Positions 58,061-64,000 of a stretch of DNA of 64,000 nt are shown here, piece by piece. Source of the stretch: Mucilaginibacter sp. 14171R-50. GTDB taxonomy: Bacteria; Bacteroidota; Bacteroidia; Sphingobacteriales; Sphingobacteriaceae. Numbering within the stretch: position 1 is the first letter of the stretch; each line of letters starts with the position of its first letter. The notes beneath the pieces are model-generated. The model ran no database searches. It was given only the letters and a program-made list of their open reading frames with translations, and was not told where the DNA came from. The position numbers and the translations under genes were made by a program. The DNA lies in NCBI RefSeq assembly GCF_010093045.1, contig NZ_CP048115.1:4092001-4156000 (forward strand). Direction: 5' to 3'.

Positions 58061-59044
58061 TTACATGGCTCCTTCTATAAGCTGACCGTAAAAATCGGTA
58101 ACGCTCATACCTGCCGCCCTCACCTGCTGGGGGATCAGGCTATTGGCCGATTGCCCCGGGGTGGTATTCACTTCTATAAAGTAAAACTCCTGGCTGCCCT
58201 CCAATAAAATAAAATCTATACGCACCATACCCCGGCAATTCAGCCGCAGGTAAATTTGGGTAACGATATCAGCTATTTCGCGATTTTTTGCTTCCGGCAA
58301 GTCGGCCGGTGTAATTTCCTCAGAAACGCCGGGAGTGTACTTCGCCTCATAGTCGAAAAAGTCCTTCGAGCTGATGATCTCGGTGGCAGGCAGTACCGTC
58401 ACCTTGCCGTTAAGGCGGGCTATGCCAATACTAAACTCGCGGCCCTCTATAAACTCTTCTATCAGTACCTGGGTATCTTCTTTAAAGGCTTTTTCAATGG
58501 CCTCATGCAAACCGCTAACGTTATAAACCTTGCTCATGCCTACGCTGCTGCCGCCATTGTTTGGTTTAATGAACAGCGGGAACTTTAGCGTTGATGCGAT
58601 AGTAGCGGTGTCATGTTCGTCATGTTGGTGCAACTGAATGGACCGGGCGGTATGCAACCCATGTATGCCCTGTACAATGGCCTTGGTGTAAGCCTTGTTC
58701 ATGGTAATGGCAGATGTGGTAGAATCGCAGGTGTTATACGGAATGCCTATCATATCCAGGTAACCCTGCAGTTTACCATCTTCGCCGGGTGTGCCGTGTA
58801 TGGTGATGAACGCAAAGTCAAATTTTATCTTTTCGCCATTCAGGGTTAGGCTGAAGTCGTTTTTATCTATATCGATACTCCCCTGAGCGGTTTCGAAAAC
58901 CCAGTTATTGCGGTTTATCAGTATGGTATAAACCGTATATTTTGATGCATCCAGACTGGCGGCGATGTTTTTAGCGCTGTTGATAGATACTTCGTACTCG
59001 CCGGTAAAGCCACCGGCCAAAAGGGCTACGTTTAAGGTTTTCAT
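58061..59044 (-). CDS. ddl: D-alanine--D-alanine ligase
   Basis: The protein has 327 residues from the ATG at 59044 (MKTLNVALLAGG); an upstream TTG adds three residues. The ATP-grasp enzyme has LLAGGFTGEYEVSINSA at its start, IHGTPGEDGKLQGYLDMIGIP with the substrate loop, FIKPNNGGSSVGMSKV for ATP, and FYFIEVNTTPGQS near the C-terminus. It joins two D-Ala for peptidoglycan. A repeat-rich island of about 2 kb separates it from the PASTA and mltG genes. Confidence 0.95.
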   Translation of the reverse strand: MKTLNVALLAGGFTGEYEVSINSAKNIAASLDASKYTVYTILINRNNWVFETAQGSIDIDKNDFSLTLNGEKIKFDFAFITIHGTPGEDGKLQGYLDMIGIPYNTCDSTTSAITMNKAYTKAIVQGIHGLHTARSIQLHQHDEHDTATIASTLKFPLFIKPNNGGSSVGMSKVYNVSGLHEAIEKAFKEDTQVLIEEFIEGREFSIGIARLNGKVTVLPATEIISSKDFFDYEAKYTPGVSEEITPADLPEAKNREIADIVTQIYLRLNCRGMVRIDFILLEGSQEFYFIEVNTTPGQSANSLIPQQVRAAGMSVTDFYGQLIEGAM

Positions 59045-59204
59045 GATAGCCAAAGATAGTTTTTTTTGGTTTTGTTGGGTGGGAATTTCTCTTTATAGAA
59101 GTTTGTGCTTGGTGAACGTTAGTGTGATGCTTAAGCCGGTCCGCTCACTCTGACAAGAATCCCTGCGCTCCTCATTTTTATTTTGAACCTGATGAACGGA
59201 ACGT

Positions 59205-59443
59205 TAGCCAAAACTGCGGCATTGGCCTGTTCTGATAGCACAAGCATTGATAAAGCACACCCTTTCACAGAGCAGGACGCAGCCGCGACTTTTCTTTTTG
59301 GTACTTTTTCTTTTGAGAGAAAAGAAAAAGTACATCCACTGACACTGATATAGCACAACACATTCCTAACGAAGAACTGGCCAGTGCTTTCATGGCCGTT
59401 AGTCCGCTCAATTGCCGCGGGGGGCTGTTACTTTGTCTTGATA
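59205..59443. repeat. Composite hairpin repeat, copy 1
   Basis: Part A (from about 59211) holds a perfect 14-bp hairpin, stem GTACTTTTTCTTTT at 59301-59314 with its complement at 59320-59333. Part B (59334-59443) contains CATTCCTAACGAAGAACTGG and GTTACTTTGTCTTGATA. The whole recurs at 60291 and 60728. Confidence 0.85.
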
Positions 59444-59529
59444 GGAGACTATTACCTGTTAGACCATCTTAAGTAAATTTCTTACATCTGATTTTGATTA
59501 TTACATTAGTAGTCTAAATCTAAAATCGC

Positions 59530-60231
59530 GTGGATTACCTGTTGTACCTTTCTTATATAGGCGCACTTTATGGGCTATTTAAAGTGTTATACGATATGTA
59601 TAAATCTAAGAAATGGATTGAAATCCGTAAAAGTCCCGAATTTGTTATAATGATAATTTCTGTTGCGATAGTGACTTGTTTCTTTATTCCATGGAGTAAA
59701 TTTCATTTTGGTGATGTTAAACCTAGAATAGTTTATGTCCAATTACCTGTAAATAAAACAGATTCACTTGGAAAATTACCCGTAAAAACTTTAAAAGAAC
59801 CACCTCATGTAGCAAACCCAATATTTAAATCAATATCAGTAGGTAATGTAGCGACTGATACAAAAAAAGATGAATACATACCAAAAAGCTCTTCTAAATA
59901 TGATTTAAGTAACGCCCAATTGAGCCAGAGCGCTGTTGGCGACCATGCAAAGGTTGAAATTTATAATGATGGCAAGGTATTACATCCATCTGACGATTTT
60001 ATAAAAGCCATTATTGATTCAACACGCAACACAAAATCACAAATTTACATCGAGTATCATACTGCACAAGCTAAGAAGAATAGAGCATACAGTATAGAAA
60101 TAATGAAGAAGTTGATAGGTAAAGGATTTACTAATGTCTCGATAATGGATTCTACTAATACGAATCTTTCCAGTAATCCTCCAATATGGAAATCCGATGG
60201 CACTGTAATTGTCTTTGTATCAAAATACTAA
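59530..60231 (+). CDS. AT-rich orphan protein with two N-terminal helices
   Basis: The protein has 233 residues from a GTG at 59530. Hydrophobic segments at about 3-22 and 37-55 (VIMIISVAIVTCFFIPW) suggest two membrane helices, with the large C-terminal part (about 170 residues) on one side. That part ends in a segment with DDFIKAIIDSTRNTKSQIY-I and FTNVSIMDSTNTN. No family is recognised. It is clearly richer in A and T than its neighbours and lies between two copies of a repeat, which suggests recent arrival. Confidence 0.6.
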   Translation: MDYLLYLSYIGALYGLFKVLYDMYKSKKWIEIRKSPEFVIMIISVAIVTCFFIPWSKFHFGDVKPRIVYVQLPVNKTDSLGKLPVKTLKEPPHVANPIFKSISVGNVATDTKKDEYIPKSSSKYDLSNAQLSQSAVGDHAKVEIYNDGKVLHPSDDFIKAIIDSTRNTKSQIYIEYHTAQAKKNRAYSIEIMKKLIGKGFTNVSIMDSTNTNLSSNPPIWKSDGTVIVFVSKY

Positions 60232-60290
60232 AGACCTACAAAAAATCTTTACATCCATTGAACAACAGTTTAGTGAATGAGTCGGTTCTT

Positions 60291-60453
60291 TAGTTACTTT
60301 CTTTTAAGAGAAAATAAAAAGTATATCCACCGACCCTGATATAGCCCAACACATTCCTAACGAAGAACTGGCCTGTGCTTTAATGGCCGTTAGTCCGCTC
60401 ATTGCCGCGGAGGGCTGTTACTTTGTCTTGATACAAAGTAACCAAAAATCAAG
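60291..60453. repeat. Composite hairpin repeat, copy 2 (degraded part A)
   Basis: Part A is weakened (GTTACTTTCTTTTAAGAGAA then AATAAAAAGTATATCC at 60294-60327); part B (60328-60436) has 80-90 percent matches to copy 1, including CATTCCTAACGAAGAACTGG and GTTACTTTGTCTTGATA. An extension with ACAAAGTAACCAAAAATC follows. Confidence 0.8.
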
Positions 60454-60656
60454 TCAGCAAAAAGGCTTCTTTGCCGCACATGGCCATTACCTGCAAAGCA
60501 TGCAGAACCACGGGCTGCAAAATCTTGCCTCAACTTCGTTCGCACATAGCCATGCGCTTCAGGCAAGTATTGCTATGCCCTTGCCCCGCTCAAGGCCACC
60601 ATCGTTCTGCCCGCTTTCGCCCGAAGCTGCTTTGCTGACGACAGAAAACATTAACC
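60454..60656. other. Non-coding repeat-derived stretch
   Basis: This stretch (AAGGCTTCTTTGCCGCACAT to CGAAGCTGCTTTGCTGACG) resembles dispersed sequence seen in related genomes. An open frame through it is discussed under rejected items. Confidence 0.4.
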
Positions 60657-60685
60657 GTCATTGCGAGCGATAGCGTGGCAATCTT
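60657..60685. repeat. Dispersed REP-like element ATTGCGAGCGATAGCGTGGCAAT
   Basis: GTCATTGCGAGCGATAGCGT then GGCAATCTT: an ATTGC/GCAAT hairpin of the type scattered in many bacterial genomes. Confidence 0.75.
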
Positions 60686-60727
60686 CGATAGAAAAGCAAT
60701 CCGCAAGAAAAAGCACCGCCTTAACGA

Positions 60728-60950
60728 CACCGCAAAATGCGGCATTGGCCTGTTCGGGTAGTACAGGCATTGCCTTAGCACACCCTTTTCATAGAACAGG
60801 GCGCAGCCGCGACTTTTCTTTTTGGTACTTTTTCTTTTGAGAGAAAAGAAAAAGTACATCCACTGACGATTCATACTCCTCACTGCCATTCCTAACGTAG
60901 AAGAGATAAGTGCTGTGCTTTCATAATGATAGCCCGCTCATTGCTATTCC
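60728..60950. repeat. Composite hairpin repeat, copy 3
   Basis: Part A (60728-60864) matches copy 1 well, including the identical 14-bp hairpin (stem 60825-60838 with 60844-60857). Part B is a short, diverged remnant (CATTCCTAACGTAGAAG at 60888 on). Confidence 0.8.
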
Positions 60951-61121
60951 CAACCGACAACCACCATGACAAGATCGCTTATCCGCATACTTGTTGGTAC
61001 AACGCTGGCCGGCAATGATATAGCAGAATTACCCCAGCCTGCTCAAGGCAAAATCCGAAATTGAAAATCCGAAATCCGAAATCAATTCATTATGTTTGAA
61101 CTTAATTTCCAACAAAAACGC

Positions 61122-61919
61122 ATGAGTAATTTTTGGGCTTATTTAAAAACCAGGCAATTCCGCAACACTGTTTTATTGGTTATAGCCACGGTTATCAGCA
61201 TTGTTTTAATAGCGTTTTTTAGTCTTAGCTCGTACACACGCCACGGGCAGGGCATACCCGTGCCTTCGCTTAAGGGCCTTAATGTTGACAGGGCAATGGA
61301 CCGCCTTAAAGAACAGGGGTTTAACTTCAAGATAGATTCGGTTTATGTACCCGACCAGGCCCCCGGTACCATTGTAGAGCAGGACCCTGACGCCGGTACC
61401 AACGTAAAAGAAAACCGCACCATATACCTTACCATGGTTACGCAGCAGGCGCCGCCTGTATCGCTGCCCGACCTGATCACCGAGCAAAGCATTTATCGCG
61501 AAGCTGTAGCTACTTTATCAAATTATGGCCTTAAAGTTGGCGACACCACCTACCGGTCGGACATTGCGCGCGACCGCGTGCTGGAAGTGCGTTTTGGCGG
61601 GCTGGTAATAAAGCCCGGCACAAAGATACCGAAAGGCTCAAAGCTTGACCTGGTGCTGGGCAATGGCGCTGGCGCAAGCGAAGTAGATATCCCCGACCTG
61701 GTGAACCTTGACCTTGATGCTGCCAGATTTGCTGTTAAGGGGGCCGGATTGACCATGGGCACCATTACTTACCAGGGTACTATCACCGATTCTACAAACG
61801 TTGTGGTGGTATCGCAAATACCTGCACGTACCGATTCGTTGAGCAAAACCAGTATAGGTACACGTGTTAATTTAACGGTATCACAAAGCAAGCCGATAAG
61901 CGATGCACCAGCAAATTGA
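61122..61919 (+). CDS. PASTA-domain membrane protein
   Basis: The protein has 265 residues from the ATG at 61122 (MSNFWAYLKT), preferred by family start; an ATG ten codons upstream is possible. A single helix (about 16-37, LLVIATVISIVLIAFFSL) anchors it, and three PASTA domains follow outside (VPSLKGLNVDRAMDRLKEQG; LPDLITEQSIYREAVATLSN; IPDLVNLDLDAARFAVKGAG). PASTA domains bind muropeptides or beta-lactams. No kinase domain is attached. Its end overlaps the rhodanese start by 17 bp. Confidence 0.9.
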   Translation: MSNFWAYLKTRQFRNTVLLVIATVISIVLIAFFSLSSYTRHGQGIPVPSLKGLNVDRAMDRLKEQGFNFKIDSVYVPDQAPGTIVEQDPDAGTNVKENRTIYLTMVTQQAPPVSLPDLITEQSIYREAVATLSNYGLKVGDTTYRSDIARDRVLEVRFGGLVIKPGTKIPKGSKLDLVLGNGAGASEVDIPDLVNLDLDAARFAVKGAGLTMGTITYQGTITDSTNVVVVSQIPARTDSLSKTSIGTRVNLTVSQSKPISDAPAN

Positions 61920-62214
61920 TGCCGAAGCATTAAGCCGGCGCATACAAAAACGCGAACCGCTAAACCTGCTCGACGTAAGGGAAGTTATTGAATATCATAC
62001 CTTTAATATCGGCGGGCAAAATATTCCGGCAGGTAAGCTTAAACACAACTTTAGCAACATTAAATACAACAAAACCGACGAGATAATCGTTATTTGCAGT
62101 GCCGGTATCAGGAGCGCGGCGGCGCAGGCACTACTGGCCGAAAGCGGGTTTACCAATGTGGTAAACCTTACGGGTGGCCTTAAAGCGCTGCAAAAACATA
62201 ACAGTAAACAATAA
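61903..62214 (+). CDS. Single-domain rhodanese-like protein
   Basis: The protein has 103 residues, one rhodanese domain. LLDVREVIEYHTFNIGGQNIP is the N-terminal part; the active-site loop is CSAGIRSA, so the catalytic Cys is present, and GGLKALQKH ends the fold. It transfers or carries sulfane sulfur in the cytoplasm. It overlaps the PASTA gene by 17 bp and precedes mltG by 19 bp, so the three are one operon. Confidence 0.9.
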   Translation: MHQQIDAEALSRRIQKREPLNLLDVREVIEYHTFNIGGQNIPAGKLKHNFSNIKYNKTDEIIVICSAGIRSAAAQALLAESGFTNVVNLTGGLKALQKHNSKQ

Positions 62215-62233
62215 CAATCTTTCCGTTATATAT

Positions 62234-63253
62234 ATGAAAAAATTTTGGATAGCGCTGGTGGTTATCATCATCATATCACTGGCCGGTACAGGCATATTTT
62301 ATTACCTGCGCTTTTTTGGGCCAAACGTTACTGATAAGCAAGAGTACCTTTATATTAAAACCGGATCCAACCTTGACGATGTATATCAATCTATTACACA
62401 ACAAGGCATAGTAAAAGATACTACTTCGTTTTTACAGGCCGCCCATAGCATGAAATACATGAAAGTTAAGCCGGGCAAATACCGTTTAAAAGCGGGCATG
62501 AGCAATCGCAGCCTTATAAATATGCTTAAGGCGGGCAACCAGGAGCCGGTGAACGTTGCCTTCCACAATATACGCCTCAAAGATCAGTTTGCAGGGTTTA
62601 TATCGAAAAAGATCGAGGCTGATTCGGTTTCGATCCTACGATTGCTCGATTCGGCTAAATTTGCCGAACAATATGGTTTTACTACCGATAATATTTATAC
62701 GGTTTTTATCCCCAACTCGTACCAGGTGTACTGGAACACATCCGCCGAGAAATTTTTTAAGCGCATGTATGCCAACTACGAGAAATTCTGGACGCCCGAG
62801 CGCAGGCAAAAAGCTGCGGCCATTAACTTAACCCCGCAGGAAGTATCTGTATTAGCGTCGATTGTGGATGCCGAAGCCCTGCACGACGACGAAATGCCGG
62901 CCATTGCAGGCCTTTACCTGAACCGCCTTAAAAAAGGCATGAAACTGCAGGCCGACCCTACCGTTATTTTCGCGGTGAATGATTTTACCATAAAACGCGT
63001 ACTTAACCGCTACCTGGTTACCAACTCGCCTTATAACACCTATCTGCATACCGGTTTGCCCCCGGGACCCATCATGATGCCCTCGGTAAATGCTATTAAC
63101 GCTGTGCTGAATTATAAAAAGAGCGATTACCTGTACATGTGCGCTAAAGAAGATTTTAGCGGTTATCATAATTTTGCGGATAACGAAGCCGAGCACCGTG
63201 TAAATGCCCGCAAATTTCAGCAGGCGCTTAACGACAGGAATATAAAACGCTGA
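62234..63253 (+). CDS. mltG: Endolytic murein transglycosylase
   Basis: The protein has 339 residues from the ATG at 62234 (MKKFWIALVVIII), with an N-terminal membrane helix (about 5-25). The LysM-like part comes first (KTGSNLDDVYQSITQQGIV, KPGKYRLKAGMSNRSLINML), then the YceG domain with the catalytic Glu in ASIVDAEALHDDEMP and AGLYLNRLKKGMKLQADPTV. TGLPPGPIMMPSVNAI is the family's conserved end. It cuts nascent glycan strands at the inner membrane. It overlaps the thioesterase start by one base (TGATG). Confidence 0.94.
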   Translation: MKKFWIALVVIIIISLAGTGIFYYLRFFGPNVTDKQEYLYIKTGSNLDDVYQSITQQGIVKDTTSFLQAAHSMKYMKVKPGKYRLKAGMSNRSLINMLKAGNQEPVNVAFHNIRLKDQFAGFISKKIEADSVSILRLLDSAKFAEQYGFTTDNIYTVFIPNSYQVYWNTSAEKFFKRMYANYEKFWTPERRQKAAAINLTPQEVSVLASIVDAEALHDDEMPAIAGLYLNRLKKGMKLQADPTVIFAVNDFTIKRVLNRYLVTNSPYNTYLHTGLPPGPIMMPSVNAINAVLNYKKSDYLYMCAKEDFSGYHNFADNEAEHRVNARKFQQALNDRNIKR

Positions 63254-63660
63254 TGTTTGAGAACGCTACAAAACTGAGGGTTAGGTACGGCGAAACCGAC
63301 CAGATGGGTTATATGTACTACGGCAACTACGCCGAGTTTTTTGAGGTGGGCCGTGTAGAAATGCTGCGCAGCCTGGGCCTTACTTACAGCGGCATGGAAG
63401 CATCGGGTGTTATGATGCCCGTGCTGGAGCTAAAATGCAAATATCTTAAACCCGCGCGCTACGACGAGGAAATTACCATAAACGTAATTATGGATAAGAT
63501 GCCGGGCGTGAAGATCCATTTCAGGTACGAGTTGTTTAACGAAAAAAACGAACTGATACACATTGGCGAAACGCTGCTGGCTTTTATTAACATGAAAACA
63601 AACCGCCCCTGCCTGCCGCCTGCCGATTTTATTGAAAAATTAAAGCCGTTTTTTGAGTAA
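63253..63660 (+). CDS. YbgC-like acyl-CoA thioesterase
   Basis: The protein has 135 residues, one hotdog domain. VRYGETDQMGYMYYGNYAEFF carries the YbgC active-site Asp and the MYYGNYAEFFEVGR helix; FLEK-type edge strands follow with YDEEITINVIMDKMPG. It hydrolyses short acyl-CoA or ACP thioesters; in E. coli YbgC is near Tol-Pal. It is read with mltG (1-bp overlap) and precedes the YihY-like gene by 11 bp. Confidence 0.9.
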   Translation: MFENATKLRVRYGETDQMGYMYYGNYAEFFEVGRVEMLRSLGLTYSGMEASGVMMPVLELKCKYLKPARYDEEITINVIMDKMPGVKIHFRYELFNEKNELIHIGETLLAFINMKTNRPCLPPADFIEKLKPFFE

Positions 63661-63671
63661 TTTTAACTGCG

Positions 63672-64000
63672 ATGAGATGGGTGCACAGATTTTTATTGAA
63701 CTTTAAGTTTTACCAATACATCACCGATTGGACAAAAACGGTTTACATACCTGGTTTCAGGCCCCTGCCCCTTTATACTGTTGTTGTTTTTTTTATTCAG
63801 GAGATCTATAAAACATCGCTGGCTAACCGCGCCGCCGCGCTGGCCTACAACTTTATGCTGGCGCTTTTCCCGGCCATTATATTTTTATTTACGTTAATTG
63901 CTTACATACCCGTTAAAGGCTTTCAGTCAGACCTCTTAAGCCTTTTTGCAATGATAATGCCTGCCAACGCTTATACTGCGTTTCACGATACCATATTTGA
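63672..64000 (+). CDS. YihY/BrkB-family membrane protein, 5' part
   Basis: The frame opens with ATG at 63672 and runs past the window end. The first 109 residues have LPLYTVVVFFIQEIYKTSLANR, then RAAALAYNFMLALFPAIIFL, the AYNFMLALFPA signature of YihY/BrkB proteins (once called ribonuclease BN), and a helix at about 64-85. The family is an inner-membrane protein of about six helices and unknown transport or permease function. It continues the mltG operon. Confidence 0.85.
   Translation, partial: MRWVHRFLLNFKFYQYITDWTKTVYIPGFRPLPLYTVVVFFIQEIYKTSLANRAAALAYNFMLALFPAIIFLFTLIAYIPVKGFQSDLLSLFAMIMPANAYTAFHDTIF

Noticed and set aside
60383..60673. Open frame of 96 codons through the repeat island
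   Set aside because: It runs across copy 2 of the repeat and the REP-like element and has no recognisable domain or normal composition; it is best read as repeat-derived, not a gene.
60590..60889. Minus-strand frame of 99 codons in the same island
   Set aside because: It covers the hairpin of copy 3 and has Lys/Phe-rich nonsense composition; no gene support.
1..64000. tRNA and rRNA genes, and transposase or integrase genes
   Set aside because: Gaps between genes were read for tRNA-like arms and none was convincing; no frame encodes a recognisable recombinase.

Overview
The window looks like chromosome of a Bacteroidota bacterium of the family Sphingobacteriaceae, most like Mucilaginibacter or Pedobacter. 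This rests on a SusC/SusD pair, the Bacteroidetes promoter signal TAnnTTTG before many genes, almost no Shine-Dalgarno sequences, families typical of the group (DUF3943, DUF4905, TIGR02757, MacB-like permeases of about 800 residues, a DACNV-type cyclase) and dispersed repeats known from that family. The genus is inferred, not proven. I see no rRNA, tRNA, CRISPR array, phage or transposase gene.

Layout. 1-8 kb: end of a TPR-like protein, a secreted CAP protein, a pseudouridine synthase (TruC type), a YycJ-type metallo-hydrolase, a DAC-domain protein, FabF and a Tat-type NIPSNAP protein. 8-15 kb: an outer-membrane barrel and a SusD/SusC pair, preceded by about 875 bp that holds two operator-like palindromes and a 37-codon signal-peptide stub. 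15-24 kb: an RRM protein, a DUF1080 hydrolase, a secreted HExxH protein, a LytS/LytR pair, a class III cyclase with a guanylate-type residue, a six-hairpin glycosidase and an SGNH hydrolase. 24-34 kb: an ABC permease, mnmE, a nucleoid-associated protein, a TrxB-like oxidoreductase with a 3' frameshift, a TIGR02757 gene carrying an inserted repeat, a cystathionine gamma-synthase-type enzyme and proS. 34-43 kb: a Gly/Tyr-rich lipoprotein, a FadL-like porin, dps, a LysM protein overlapping udk, then pnp and rpsO. 43-58 kb: a MATE pump, hotdog thioesterases, a PAS histidine kinase, a J-KTSC fusion, an M16 protease, an alcohol dehydrogenase, MgtC and an SDR gene next to its likely AraC regulator. 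58-64 kb: ddl and, across a 2-kb repeat island, a PASTA protein, a rhodanese, mltG, a thioesterase and the start of a YihY/BrkB protein.

How genes work together. ddl, the PASTA protein and mltG are all cell-wall functions, and the repeat island with its AT-rich orphan gene lies in what is otherwise one wall-related neighbourhood. SusCD, the two hydrolases, the LytS/LytR pair and the glycosidase suggest glycan use at 9-22 kb, but they are not one operon.

The best candidates for something new are the triplicated hairpin repeat and its orphan gene (59.2-60.95 kb), the DAC protein with an altered RHR motif, the cyclase with Glu in place of the purine-binding Lys, the repeat that encodes PFRGLGG inside a conserved gene, the paired palindromes upstream of susC, and a miniature plug-like secreted protein. 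I found no clear multi-gene defence or mobile system.
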